A stretch of DNA of 64,000 nucleotides, taken from Marinobacter alexandrii. GTDB taxonomy: Bacteria; Pseudomonadota; Gammaproteobacteria; Pseudomonadales; Oleiphilaceae. The stretch lies in assembly GCF_005871205.1 (NCBI RefSeq), contig NZ_SWKM01000013.1:62001-126000 (forward strand). Direction: 5' to 3'. The notes under the pieces were generated by a model. It did no database searches. It worked only from the letters and a program-made list of their open reading frames with translations, and was not told where the DNA came from. This document shows, one piece after another, positions 37,479 through 49,053 of the stretch; within the stretch, counting starts at the first letter, position 1, and the number at the start of each line of letters is the position of its first letter. The position numbers and the translations under genes were made by a program.

Positions 37479-38249
37479 ATGCAAGTATCGATCAAGACCC
37501 CGGAAGAAATCGAAAAAATGCGCGTTGCCGGCCGCTTGGCTGCCGAAGTGCTCGAAATGATTGGTCAACACATCAAGCCCGGCATCAGCACCGAAGAGAT
37601 TGATCGCATCTGCCACGACTACATTGTGAATGAGCAGAAAGCGATCCCGGCTCCACTTAACTATAAAGGGTTTCCGAAATCGGTCTGCACCTCGGTCAAC
37701 CACGTGATCTGCCACGGCATCCCGTCGGAGAAGAAGATCCTGAAAGATGGGGACATTCTGAACATTGATGTCACGGTCATAAAGGATGAGTACCACGGCG
37801 ACACCAGTAAGATGTGGACAGTGGGCAAGCCCAAGCCCGGCACCGAGCGACTGATCAGCATTACCCAAGAGTGCCTCTATAAAGGTATCGAACTGGTTAA
37901 GCCGGGCACGCGCCTGGGCGACATTGGCCACGTTATTCAGCAGCACGCTGAAAAGCACCGTTATTCAGTGGTTCGTGATTACTGCGGCCATGGCATCGGC
38001 AAAGTGTTCCATGAGGAGCCGCAGGTGATGCATTACGGCAAGCCCGGCACAGGCATGGAGCTACAGGAAGGTATGACCTTCACTATTGAGCCGATGATCA
38101 ACCAAGGCAAATACCAGACCAAACTGCTGCCCGATGGTTGGACCGTGGTCACCAAGGACCACAAACTATCCGCACAGTGGGAACACACCATTCTGGTCAC
38201 TGCAGATGGTCACGAGGTTCTGACCAAACGAGCCGAAGAGTCCTTTTAA
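37479..38249 (+). CDS. map: Methionine aminopeptidase, type I
   Basis: A 256-residue enzyme removing the initiator methionine. The N-terminus MQVSIKTPEEIEKMRVAG matches E. coli Map. Metal ligands are visible in DGDILNIDVTV, HGDTSKMW, CGHGIGKVFHEEP and FTIEPM. The ATG at 37479 follows GGGAAG with four bases; an ATG at 37467 gives a less typical N-terminus. It is divergent from rpsB, a conserved arrangement, and its TAA abuts the glnD GTG. Confidence 0.95.
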   Translation: MQVSIKTPEEIEKMRVAGRLAAEVLEMIGQHIKPGISTEEIDRICHDYIVNEQKAIPAPLNYKGFPKSVCTSVNHVICHGIPSEKKILKDGDILNIDVTVIKDEYHGDTSKMWTVGKPKPGTERLISITQECLYKGIELVKPGTRLGDIGHVIQQHAEKHRYSVVRDYCGHGIGKVFHEEPQVMHYGKPGTGMELQEGMTFTIEPMINQGKYQTKLLPDGWTVVTKDHKLSAQWEHTILVTADGHEVLTKRAEESF

Positions 38250-40895
38250 GTGGACCTGAGCGAACTGGAGTCGCGCATCAGTAACGACACCTCCCCGGTG
38301 TCTGCAGCCCGTGAGCTCTTGCGAGAGCGGTATAATGCCGACGCGGAAGCATTCCGCCAGGGCGCGGATGTACGCGCCCTTGTCCATTCCCGGGCTAACA
38401 CCGTGGATACGGTGCTCAGGCTGATCTGGAATCGCTACCCCTTCTCCAGCTCGCCAGACATCGCTCTGGTTGCGGTCGGCGGCTATGGCCGCGGCGAACT
38501 GCACCCGCAATCAGACATCGACCTGTTGATCCTGACCCGCTCGGGCATTGAGGACTGTTGGCAGGACGATCTAAGCTCTTTTATTACCCTGCTGTGGGAT
38601 CTGAAGCTCGATATTGGCCACAGCGTTCGCAGCATAGAGGAAAGCAAAGCCGCTGCCCGGGAAGACGTCACCATCCTCACCAACCTGCTGGAAACCCGCA
38701 CCATCGCAGGCCCGGACGAACTACGGAACGAACTGAGCACCCAGGTCTATGACGACGGCGTCAGCACCGATCGCGACTATTTCATTGCCAAGCGGCAGGA
38801 ACAGCGAGACCGCCACAACAAATACGGTGACACCGAATACAATCTGGAACCCAATGTTAAAGGCTCGCCCGGCGCGTTAAGGGATATCCAGACCATTGGC
38901 TGGATCACCAAGCGGCACTTCGGCCTCCAGAACATCGCCGACCTGACCCGGTTCAGCATTCTGACGGAAGAAGAGCACCAGATTCTGTTCCAGGGCGAAA
39001 CCTTTCTTTGGCAGCTTCGCTACGGTCTGCAACTGCTGGCTGACCGGCCCGAGAACCGGCTGCTGTTTGACCATCAGCGCGCACTGGCGCAAATGCTTGG
39101 TTACCACGATGAGGGCAAGCGTCTCGGCGTTGAACTGATGATGCAATCCTATTACCGAACGGTGTTGGCACTGGCGGAGCTCACCGACGTCATCCTTCAA
39201 TATTACGATGAAGCGATCCTGGGCACAGGCACTACGGACGACATCCAGCCGCTGAACAAACGTTTCCAGATTCGAAACCGTTATATAGAAGCGGTTAACA
39301 ACCAGGTGTTCGCCTACGCTCCCTACGCCATCATGGAAATTTTCGTGCTGATGGCGCAGCACCCGGAGATCAAGGGAATCAGAGCCACGACCATTCGATC
39401 CCTGCGGGCGCACCGGCATCTGGTCGACGATGCCTTCCGGTCGGACCTGGCCGTCACCACCCTGTTCATGGAACTGCTGCGGACACCGCACGCCCTGGAC
39501 CAGACTCTGTCGGCCATGAAGAAGTACAACGTGCTGGGCCGGTATCTGCCGGAATTTGGCCAGATCATCGGGCAAATGCAGCACGACCTGTTCCACATCT
39601 ACACCGTGGATGCCCACACCATGAGGGTGATCCGCAACATGGTCAGACTGAACAGCGCCGAGGCCCGCACCGAATACCCCCTGGCGTCACGGCTGATCCA
39701 TCGGTTGCCAAAACTGGAAACCCTGTACATTGCCGGCATCTATCATGATGTCGCCAAGGGCCGCGGTGGCGATCATTCGGAACTGGGGGCGATCGATGCG
39801 GAAGCCTTTTGCCAGCGGCACCACCTGAGCGAACGCGATACCAAGCTGGTGTCCTGGCTGGTAGAAAACCACCTGCTGATGTCGATGACTGCGCAGCGCA
39901 AGGATATTTCTGATCCCGACATCATTCACAACTTTGCCCAGGCGGTACCGAGTCAGGCGCACCTGGACTACCTGTACGTGCTGACTGTCTGTGACATTAG
40001 CGCCACCAACCCGAAACTGTGGAACACCTGGCGTGCATCGCTGCTGCGCCAGCTGTACATCGAAGCCAAGCGCGCCTTGCGCCGGGGCACAGAAACACCG
40101 ATCAAGCGCCACGAGTGGGTCAGCGCCACGCAGTCGGAAGCCCGGGAAATCCTGCACGCCCAGAATATGACCGACGAACAGATTGATCACATCTGGGACA
40201 CGGTCGATGAGGACTATTTCCTGCAGGATTCGACCGTGGATATTGCCTGGCAAACAGCCGCCATTATCCGTCACGGCGACAATCCGGATCCCCTGGTGCT
40301 GATTCGCGATACCCGCGGCGGCCCCACCGACGGCTACTCCCAGATCATCATCTACATGAAAGACCGGGTGGCGCTGTTTGCCGCCACCACTGCGGTGCTG
40401 GAGCAACTGAACCTCAACATCGTGGACGCTCGGATCAGCTCAAGCGAAGGCCCCTATTCAATCAGCTCCTATGTCGTGCTGGATGAAAAAGGCCAGCCTC
40501 TGGGCACTGATCCAGCGCGTAAAGACCGGGTGCGTCAACGCCTGATTGAAGAGCTGGACGATCCCGACGATTACCCCGACATCATTCATCGCCGCACACC
40601 GCGGCAGTTGAAGCACTTCGCGTTCCCAACCGAAGTGACTTTCTCAAACGACACCGTCAATCAGCGCACCGTCATGGAAGTGATCACGCCCGACCGACCG
40701 GGTCTACTGGCGCGAATCGGGCAGGTACTTCTGGACCATCGGGTGCGCCTGACCAATGCCAAGATCGCAACCCTCGGCGAACGAGTGGAAGACGTCTTCT
40801 TTGTGACCGACGAACAGGGCGAACCCCTGCGCGATCCGGCGACATGCCATGAATTGCAGCAAGACCTCTGTAAAATGCTGGACGATATTCAATGA
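38250..40895 (+). CDS. glnD: PII uridylyltransferase/uridylyl-removing enzyme
   Basis: An 881-residue nitrogen-status sensor that uridylylates PII under nitrogen limitation and reverses this when glutamine is high. Order of domains: nucleotidyltransferase (about 60-250, GGYGRGELHPQSDID), a linker, HD hydrolase (about 470-590, YHDVAKGRGGDHSELG), and two C-terminal ACT domains (about 695-780 and 805-880) that sense glutamine. It starts with GTG directly after the map stop, so the two are coupled, and overlaps dapC by 4 bp. Confidence 0.96.
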   Translation: MDLSELESRISNDTSPVSAARELLRERYNADAEAFRQGADVRALVHSRANTVDTVLRLIWNRYPFSSSPDIALVAVGGYGRGELHPQSDIDLLILTRSGIEDCWQDDLSSFITLLWDLKLDIGHSVRSIEESKAAAREDVTILTNLLETRTIAGPDELRNELSTQVYDDGVSTDRDYFIAKRQEQRDRHNKYGDTEYNLEPNVKGSPGALRDIQTIGWITKRHFGLQNIADLTRFSILTEEEHQILFQGETFLWQLRYGLQLLADRPENRLLFDHQRALAQMLGYHDEGKRLGVELMMQSYYRTVLALAELTDVILQYYDEAILGTGTTDDIQPLNKRFQIRNRYIEAVNNQVFAYAPYAIMEIFVLMAQHPEIKGIRATTIRSLRAHRHLVDDAFRSDLAVTTLFMELLRTPHALDQTLSAMKKYNVLGRYLPEFGQIIGQMQHDLFHIYTVDAHTMRVIRNMVRLNSAEARTEYPLASRLIHRLPKLETLYIAGIYHDVAKGRGGDHSELGAIDAEAFCQRHHLSERDTKLVSWLVENHLLMSMTAQRKDISDPDIIHNFAQAVPSQAHLDYLYVLTVCDISATNPKLWNTWRASLLRQLYIEAKRALRRGTETPIKRHEWVSATQSEAREILHAQNMTDEQIDHIWDTVDEDYFLQDSTVDIAWQTAAIIRHGDNPDPLVLIRDTRGGPTDGYSQIIIYMKDRVALFAATTAVLEQLNLNIVDARISSSEGPYSISSYVVLDEKGQPLGTDPARKDRVRQRLIEELDDPDDYPDIIHRRTPRQLKHFAFPTEVTFSNDTVNQRTVMEVITPDRPGLLARIGQVLLDHRVRLTNAKIATLGERVEDVFFVTDEQGEPLRDPATCHELQQDLCKMLDDIQ

Positions 40896-42094
40896 ATCCA
40901 AACCTGGACCGACTTCATCCCTACCCCTTCGAAAAACTGGCCAAGCTAAAAGCAGGTATCTCCACACCGGAACACCTGCGGCCAATTTCCCTGGGTATCG
41001 GAGAGCCTAAACACCCATCGCCTGAGTTCGTAAAACAGGTGATCGCGGACAACCTCGACAAGCTCGCGAACTACCCGACTACCAAGGGCACCGACGAATT
41101 GCGCACTGCCATCGCTGACTGGGCGACCCGGCGCTTCCAGCTTGAAGCCGGCTCACTGAGTCCGGCTGACAATATAGTGCCGGTCAACGGAACCCGGGAA
41201 GGCATTTTCTCCCTGGTCCAATCCGTTGTCGCGGGCAGCGATTCCGCCACGGTAGTCAGCCCGAACCCGTTCTACCAGGTCTACGAAGGCGCTGCGTTCC
41301 TGGCAGGAGCCACTCCCATCTACCTGCCTTGTGATGGATCGAACGGCTTCATTCCTGATTTTGGCGCGGTGCCGGATTCGGTCTGGCAAGACTGCCAGAT
41401 CCTCTTCCTGTGCTCCCCCGGCAATCCCAGTGGTGCTGTAATGCCCCGGGAAACCCTGATACAAGTCATCAAGCTGGCCGACAGGCACGACTTCATCGTC
41501 GCCTCAGACGAGTGCTACTCTGAACTTTACCCCGATGAGAACCAGCCTCCCGAAGGCCTGTTGCAGACCTGCGCCGCCATCGGCCGCAACGACTTTGCCC
41601 GCTGCATCGTGTTTCACAGCCTGTCCAAACGCAGTAACCTGCCCGGCCTGCGATCCGGCTTCGTGGCCGGCGACGCCTCGGTGCTCAAGGGCTACCTGAA
41701 ATACCGCACTTACCACGGCTGCGCCATGCCCATCCACAACCAGCTGGCCAGCATTGCCGCCTGGCAGGACGAAGCCCACGTCGTTGAGAATCGGACCGCC
41801 TATCGCGCCAAGTTTGAGGCCGTAGTGCCCATTCTTCGTGAGGTCATGGACGTCGAGTTTCCCGATGCCGGATTCTACCTGTGGCCGGTCACACCCATGG
41901 ACGACGAAACCTTCGCCCGAGAATTGTCAGCCCAGCAGAACGTGCATGTTCTGCCCGGCCGCTACCTGTCTCGCACCGTCGAAGGCCACAACCCCGGGGA
42001 ACATCGGGTTCGAATGGCTCTGGTGGCGCCCTTGGAAGAGTGCGTGGAAGCAGCACGGCGCATTGTTGATTTTGTGAAGGCGAACACTCCATGA
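40892..42094 (+). CDS. dapC: Succinyldiaminopimelate transaminase
   Basis: A 400-residue fold-type-I PLP aminotransferase that makes N-succinyl-LL-diaminopimelate in lysine and peptidoglycan precursor synthesis. The PLP lysine lies in HSLSKRSNLPGLRSGF, with SPGNPSGAV and ASDECYSELY also typical. N-terminal MNPNLDRLHPYPFEKL is characteristic of DapC rather than ArgD. It overlaps glnD and yffB by 4 bp each, with dapD and dapE downstream. Confidence 0.94.
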   Translation: MNPNLDRLHPYPFEKLAKLKAGISTPEHLRPISLGIGEPKHPSPEFVKQVIADNLDKLANYPTTKGTDELRTAIADWATRRFQLEAGSLSPADNIVPVNGTREGIFSLVQSVVAGSDSATVVSPNPFYQVYEGAAFLAGATPIYLPCDGSNGFIPDFGAVPDSVWQDCQILFLCSPGNPSGAVMPRETLIQVIKLADRHDFIVASDECYSELYPDENQPPEGLLQTCAAIGRNDFARCIVFHSLSKRSNLPGLRSGFVAGDASVLKGYLKYRTYHGCAMPIHNQLASIAAWQDEAHVVENRTAYRAKFEAVVPILREVMDVEFPDAGFYLWPVTPMDDETFARELSAQQNVHVLPGRYLSRTVEGHNPGEHRVRMALVAPLEECVEAARRIVDFVKANTP

Positions 42095-42438
42095 AGATTT
42101 ACGGCATCAAGAACTGCGACACCGTCAAGAAAGCCCGCAAATGGCTCGACGAACAAGGCATTGAGCACAGCTTTCACGACTTCAAAAAAGACGGACTGGA
42201 TGACGCCCTGCTCCAACGACTCGAACAGGCCGTTGGCTGGGAAACCCTGCTTAACCGCCGCGGCACCACCTGGCGCAAACTTCCGGATGAGGTTCGTGAT
42301 ACCATAGACGGTTCATCTGCCCACAGCCTCATGCTGGAAAATCCGTCCATCATCAAACGACCGGTGGTCGAGCATGAAGGTTCAATTTCCGTTGGCTTCA
42401 AGGCCGACGATTGGGCCCAACAGTTTTCAAACGCTTAA
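42091..42438 (+). CDS. yffB: ArsC/Spx-family protein YffB
   Basis: A 115-residue thioredoxin-fold protein of the ArsC-like/YffB type. A single cysteine in the NCDTVKKARKWL helix and the RRGTTWRKL and PSIIKRPVVEHEG blocks define the family. YffB is not an arsenate reductase; a glutathione-dependent role has been suggested but not fixed. It is reliably found between dapC and dapD or next to dapE in related genomes, as here. Confidence 0.9.
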   Translation: MKIYGIKNCDTVKKARKWLDEQGIEHSFHDFKKDGLDDALLQRLEQAVGWETLLNRRGTTWRKLPDEVRDTIDGSSAHSLMLENPSIIKRPVVEHEGSISVGFKADDWAQQFSNA

Positions 42439-42468
42439 GTCTGACGATCATAGAGGAGCAACCACCTG

Positions 42469-44620
<2,152 letters not shown>

Positions 44621-44642
44621 CGCCGTCAAACCCCGCCCAGCC

Positions 44643-44861
44643 TCAGTAGTGAGGGGGCGGTGTTTCCTCCTCTTCACTCTTGATGTTCGAGGGGGACACT
44701 TCCTTCAATTGCCGATGTAACAGTTGCTTGGCTTGCCACAACTCGCGAAGCTCCAATTCCTGCTTAGCCACCTGCTCACTCAGCGTATTGATGATGTCAT
44801 CCTGAAACGCCATCCGCGTTTCCAGTTCGTCGAGTCGTGTTTCCAGGTCTTTCTCGCTCAT
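44643..44861 (-). CDS. slyX: SlyX-like coiled-coil protein
   Basis: A 72-residue protein that is almost entirely coiled coil (heptads from LETRLDELETRMAFQDD to LLHRQL) with a PPPHY end typical of SlyX. The function of SlyX is unknown. The ATG at 44861 gives the SlyX N-terminus; the frame upstream is non-coding. It is convergent with dapE. Confidence 0.9.
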   Translation of the reverse strand: MSEKDLETRLDELETRMAFQDDIINTLSEQVAKQELELRELWQAKQLLHRQLKEVSPSNIKSEEEETPPPHY

Positions 44862-45136
44862 GTTCGCTGTTGCAACTCCCGTGCACGGATCGTTTGAGAA
44901 TGTGACTATCGGTAGCTTTGATAACTTCGGCTCGTTGCTGATAACTGTGACACGTTGCGGGCCTGGCAATCCTATTGCCTTGGTCAGCTAACCGGATAAT
45001 CTGCTATCATGCCGCTTTTGCCCGCAGGCGCCTTTACCAACAGGCCGACCGGCGGTTTTCATCGACCGGGTGTGCGATTTTACCCGATATCCGGTTTTTT
45101 ATCGTTAGTGTTACAAGAATGGAGAAATCTTAGTCA

Positions 45137-45694
45137 ATGCGTAATCCAGCCAAAGCGATCCTTGTTGCTCTTCTGATCGCCATTCCAGCTCCCTTTATCC
45201 TCGGTTTCCTGCTGGTGTCATTTACCCCGGAACTGTTTCAGATTCTTTCGCAAACCGAGACTAGCGAACTGGCCAACAGCACCACGTTTGTCCTTGGCAG
45301 TGCCCAGGGAATTGCCGCCTATATCATTGCACTGGTGATCTTCACCGTAGCCGGCTTCCTGGCAGTTTCCCTGTCGGCCAAGCAGAAGAGCACAACACGC
45401 AGCTCATCTGGTTCAGTCGCACGCTCACAGGGCCAGCCCTACAATGATGACGATGATGGCGACTACGACGACGGCACCCCTGAGGGTGACGAAGAAGGCA
45501 CTGTTAAGTGGTTTAACGTAAAGAAAGGCTTCGGCTTCATCGTTCGCGACAGTGGTGACGAAGTATTCGTTCACTTCCGCGCCATTCGTGGCCGCGGCCG
45601 CCGGGTTCTGCGCCAGGGCCAACTGGTTCGCTTCAATGTTGTGGAAGCGGATAAAGGCTTGCAGGCGGACAACGTGTCTATCCTGAGCGACTGA
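45137..45694 (+). CDS. Membrane-anchored cold-shock-domain protein
   Basis: A 185-residue protein with two predicted TM helices (about 6-30 and 57-80), a Ser/Thr/Asp-rich linker (about 84-116, with an acidic [10 protein letters not shown] stretch), and a C-terminal cold-shock domain (about 118-184). The domain has intact RNA-binding motifs RNP1 (KGFGFIV) and RNP2 (VFVHFRAI) and an arginine cluster RGRGRRV. The usual CSD protein is a free 70-residue unit, so tethering a nucleic-acid binder to the membrane is unusual. A terminator follows. It might localise RNA at the membrane; that is inference. Confidence 0.85.
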   Translation: MRNPAKAILVALLIAIPAPFILGFLLVSFTPELFQILSQTETSELANSTTFVLGSAQGIAAYIIALVIFTVAGFLAVSLSAKQKSTTRSSSGSVARSQGQPYNDDDDGDYDDGTPEGDEEGTVKWFNVKKGFGFIVRDSGDEVFVHFRAIRGRGRRVLRQGQLVRFNVVEADKGLQADNVSILSD

Positions 45695-45708
45695 CACCGG
45701 TGTTCACG

Positions 45709-45736
45709 AAAAAGGCAGCCCTCGGGCTGCCTTTTT
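45709..45736. terminator. Bidirectional rho-independent terminator
   Basis: A 12-bp stem AAAAAGGCAGCC/GGCTGCCTTTTT with loop CTCG. It lies between the convergent cold-shock-domain gene and the unknown gene at 45736. Confidence 0.93.
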
Positions 45737-46125
45737 TAGTTCCAGACGACGAGGTTTTCACCCCGATGGTCCAACCGCCACCATTTTTCATCGGTGACCG
45801 GCTCTCCTTCCTTCCACTCACCCGGACTGCATCGGATCTCCGTATCCATGGAACGCCACGCGCTCCTCGCGCACTCCAGATCGGTATGCCAGGGCAAATT
45901 CTCTCCTTCCATCACCAGACAGGTGAAACGCTTTCCAAACGCACCCGGATACAACGATATCCTCAACCGCTTACCAGCACACAGGGCGTGTCCCTTGATC
46001 ACTGACGTCACCTGACTGTCATCCAACTCCAGACTGTCGAGATGACCTGCCAGCCACTGTGAAACAGTGCCCTCCGCAAGGTCACGAATGTATATTTCCA
46101 GATCCTGCACCGGCTGAATCTCCAT
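45736..46125 (-). CDS. Hypothetical protein paired with the Clp-like ATPase
   Basis: A 129-residue protein I do not recognise. It has a predicted alpha/beta layout with an acidic middle (LDSLELDDSQVTS), two or three cysteines (ALCAGK, LECARS, EIRCSP) and a tryptophan-rich end (EKWWRLDHRGENLVVW). The start codon lies inside the upstream AAA+ gene (44-bp overlap), so the two are translated from the same message. Partner or adaptor roles are possible; nothing in the sequence decides. Confidence 0.65.
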   Translation of the reverse strand: MEIQPVQDLEIYIRDLAEGTVSQWLAGHLDSLELDDSQVTSVIKGHALCAGKRLRISLYPGAFGKRFTCLVMEGENLPWHTDLECARSAWRSMDTEIRCSPGEWKEGEPVTDEKWWRLDHRGENLVVWN

Positions 46126-47485
46126 CCTGTTGGTTACAATGGAGCACATAGTGAACCGGGCCGGTGCCCGCTGCAAGCCAACGTTCCAGTTCAAGCTGAA
46201 GATCAGCCACCGACAAGCGTCTCAATGTACCTGCTGCTTTTCGCTCACACCAGTTTTTCTCCAATGCAGCTTGCCGGCGATCGATGTCGTCCAGCGCATC
46301 AGCGATTGGGGCCGGCGTCTCCGCACGTGCCAGCGCCACCAGATTCTGCCGGTGCAGTGTATCTGCGGCTCCGGCCAAAGCCACTCTGCCTATTGGGCCA
46401 CAGCGGGCAAACAGATCCAGCCTGGCGGCGGCCCGTTCCACCCACTCCAGCATGGCACCGGGCGTGGTTACACGCTTGTCTGGGCAATGGGCCGCAAACC
46501 GAAGGACGGGGCTGGAAAGTTCAATCTTCCAACGCTTTTCGATATCAGGCTGATGCGCGGTTAATATCGCCTCGCGCTGATCAGTATCGGACTCCGGCAA
46601 ATCGACAATCTGGAGAGATCGCCCCAGACGACGCTCTAAGGAACAATGATCTTCCTCAGCGCGCTCGGGCCCCAGTAGCAGGATTGGTCCTCGCCAGTTC
46701 GTCGCCAGCTCAGACGCCAGACTTCCCGGCCGATCCATCAGTAGCATCAAATCCGATGGCGATGTGTTGTCAAGCACCAGCAGCGGCCACTCACGCGTTG
46801 AGGTCTGATCTGACGGGGCAAGAACCGGCAGGTCGCTTGCCATTACCTCGGCCTCACGACGCAGGTCCAGCTCCAGATAATCCCGGTTTACCGCCGCCAG
46901 CATGATCGGTAGCCAACTGGATTTACCAGCTCCAGGTTCTGCTCGAATCCACAGCAACGAAGATGATGACGCGGACACCGTGATGGCAACATCCTCCGCC
47001 AGCGCCACCCACTGCGCATTGGTGACCACCAGGGGCGCACCGGTATTGGATTCGATTCCTGCCGGGACAGTGTCTATGCTTTCACATGGCCAATTGGGGA
47101 CCAACTCAAGCACCGCAACATAAGCCTTATCCCGCAAACGCTCCATCCCCGTCGTGAGCACGCTGAGAAGCAGATTCCATTCGAGCCAGTGTGCGTCGCT
47201 GAGCTCTCGGGAGCACGCAAACCAGTCAACCAGCTGAGACGACAACGCGCCCTCTGCACCAACCTCAGTGACGATCGGTTGCTCACACTGTACGGTTCGC
47301 ACCAGCTCATCAAGATCAATCCCGCAACTGCGCAGAAACCGGGGGATATCGGGGCAGGTATCAAGAAGCGCGAGCAGGAAATCTTCCACAGTGATAACGA
47401 CACCACCGCGCTCAATTACGCTGTCTCGCGCTTTTACCAGCGCCGCCTGACATTCAGGCGCCAGGCAGCCTTGCCAATCATCCAT
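46082..47485 (-). CDS. Degenerate Clp-type AAA+ protein (N domain plus one AAA module)
   Basis: About 467 residues. Residues 5-115 look like a double Clp N-domain repeat (PECQAALVKARDSVIERGG...VEDFLLALLD). A D1-like AAA+ module follows (about 145-400). Walker A reads AEPGAGKSS, lacking the first glycine of GxxxxGK. Walker B reads LLVLDN, with Asn instead of the catalytic Glu, so hydrolysis is probably impaired. There is no D2 module and no M-domain, so it is about half the length of ClpA/ClpB/ClpV. The ATG at 47485 is chosen for GGAG six bases upstream; 47497 is possible. A regulatory or scaffolding paralogue is likely. Confidence 0.6.
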   Translation of the reverse strand: MDDWQGCLAPECQAALVKARDSVIERGGVVITVEDFLLALLDTCPDIPRFLRSCGIDLDELVRTVQCEQPIVTEVGAEGALSSQLVDWFACSRELSDAHWLEWNLLLSVLTTGMERLRDKAYVAVLELVPNWPCESIDTVPAGIESNTGAPLVVTNAQWVALAEDVAITVSASSSSLLWIRAEPGAGKSSWLPIMLAAVNRDYLELDLRREAEVMASDLPVLAPSDQTSTREWPLLVLDNTSPSDLMLLMDRPGSLASELATNWRGPILLLGPERAEEDHCSLERRLGRSLQIVDLPESDTDQREAILTAHQPDIEKRWKIELSSPVLRFAAHCPDKRVTTPGAMLEWVERAAARLDLFARCGPIGRVALAGAADTLHRQNLVALARAETPAPIADALDDIDRRQAALEKNWCERKAAGTLRRLSVADLQLELERWLAAGTGPVHYVLHCNQQDGDSAGAGSGNIHS

Positions 47486-47564
47486 CACACGCTCCATGTT
47501 GAAACCGCATCATCCTGATGCAAAAGCTGGGGCTACTGCATATAAGCGCCCCGAATCCGGCAGC

Positions 47565-48005
47565 CTACCAGCTACCAGTGTTTTCCATGCTGGCCCAGGG
47601 CTCTTTTGGCGCAAGCGACTCACCTTTTTGCAGGAGCTCAATGGAAATGCCGTCGGGGGTGCGCACGAAAGCCATATGACCATCCCTGGGAGGACGGTTG
47701 ATGGTGACGCCATTCGCCTGCAGGTGCTCACACAGCGCATAGATGTCGTCCACCCGATACGCCAGATGGCCAAAGTTCCGGCCGCCGGAATACTCTTCCG
47801 GATCCCAGTTATAGGTCAGTTCAATCATTGGCGCTTTCTCTTCCCGGGCGCGCGCCTCATCCTCTGGAGTTGCCAGGAACACCAGGGTAAAACGGCCTTT
47901 TTCGCTGCTCTTCCGACTGATTTCTTTCATGCCCAGAAGGTCACAGAAAAAGTGCAAAGTCTCGTCGAGGTTGCTGACACGGATCATGGTGTGCAGGTAT
48001 TGCAT
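47565..48005 (-). CDS. gloA: Lactoylglutathione lyase (glyoxalase I)
   Basis: A 146-residue VOC-superfamily enzyme that detoxifies methylglyoxal by isomerising its glutathione adduct. The four metal ligands expected from E. coli GloA are present: His5, Glu62 (MIELTYNW), His80 (FGHLAYRVDD) and Glu123 (GISIELLQK). MQYLHTMIRV matches the E. coli N-terminus. The C-terminal tail (KEPWASMENTGSW) is longer than in E. coli. Confidence 0.92.
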   Translation of the reverse strand: MQYLHTMIRVSNLDETLHFFCDLLGMKEISRKSSEKGRFTLVFLATPEDEARAREEKAPMIELTYNWDPEEYSGGRNFGHLAYRVDDIYALCEHLQANGVTINRPPRDGHMAFVRTPDGISIELLQKGESLAPKEPWASMENTGSW

Positions 48006-48085
48006 ATCGGCTCCTGATTACGGCTAACTGATGTCGGGCGTGGGTTCGCCCTTACCTGACAACCAGTTTACGGTATTCTGGACGG

Positions 48086-48994
48086 ATGACTGTACGTACC
48101 CCCAACAATAGCCTACTTGAATTTCGGCATCCTGCGGTTCGCCACCTGGGGTGGCTGTGTTCTGCGCCTCAGCTTTTGCATTCGCCGGCAACCTTTCAGC
48201 CCAGCGATTACCTGCCCCGGGATTATCTGGAAACCCTGAAACAATGGGACCAGAATCCCGAGACCGCACCAGCCCTGCTTAGAGAAGTTCCCCAACGCAG
48301 GCTTGGCTTTTACTTCGAGCGACTCTACGAAGTGATGCTCTCCGACCTACTCGGCTGGAAGATCCTGCTGAAGAATGCCCAGATCCAGTCCAACGGACAC
48401 ACCTTGGGCGAGCTGGATTTTATCGTTCACAACACCACAGATGATCGAATTGAACACCATGAGATTGCCATCAAGTACTATCTGGGCGTCCCCAATGGCG
48501 GCAGCGAAGCGCTCTGGTACGGCCCCAATGCCCGGGATCGCCTGGATATCAAAAGCGACCGGCTGATCAATCATCAGAGCACCCGTACCCAGCAGCCGGA
48601 AACACTGCAATTGCTTTCCAGACACGGAATAAGCGGCCCAATAACCGCCCGAATATTCATGCCCGGCTACCTGTTCTACCCGTTAGCCATTGCCCTGGAA
48701 GCACCCGCAACGACACCCCAAAACCATCTTCGCGGCTGTTGGACCTATGCCGACACACTGGAAGAAACGGATACCTCAACCTGGGTCCAACTGAACAAGC
48801 CACACTGGGTTGGCCCCTGGTGGCAGCCTGCAACACCACCGGGCACCGATGCCAGGCAAGCGATCACTGACATCCAAGTCGATCGCATTCCGCGCCTGTT
48901 CTCAGAACTTACTCGAGATAGCGCTTCCGACCACTGGAAGGAACGAAGAAGAATCTTTGTTGTACCTTCGTCGTGGCCGACTCAGCCTAAGTAG
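48086..48994 (+). CDS. DUF1853 family protein
   Basis: A 302-residue protein matching DUF1853 (FRHPAVRHLGWLCSAPQLL at the start, LGFYFERLYEVML). Residues around GELDFIV...HHEIAIKYYLG resemble the beta-hairpin and Asp/Glu/Lys pattern of PD-(D/E)XK nucleases, but the spacing is not canonical. Family function is unknown. It is divergent from gloA. Confidence 0.8.
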   Translation: MTVRTPNNSLLEFRHPAVRHLGWLCSAPQLLHSPATFQPSDYLPRDYLETLKQWDQNPETAPALLREVPQRRLGFYFERLYEVMLSDLLGWKILLKNAQIQSNGHTLGELDFIVHNTTDDRIEHHEIAIKYYLGVPNGGSEALWYGPNARDRLDIKSDRLINHQSTRTQQPETLQLLSRHGISGPITARIFMPGYLFYPLAIALEAPATTPQNHLRGCWTYADTLEETDTSTWVQLNKPHWVGPWWQPATPPGTDARQAITDIQVDRIPRLFSELTRDSASDHWKERRRIFVVPSSWPTQPK

Positions 48995-49053
48995 TCGATA
49001 TCCGTATCGAAGTGGTTCGAACCGAACACGGGGAATAAACCCCTTTCAATCTA

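Noticed and set aside
46082..47485. T6SS ClpV (TssH) assignment
   Set aside because: The protein is about half ClpV length, lacks D2, and has altered Walker motifs; no T6SS sheath genes are adjacent.
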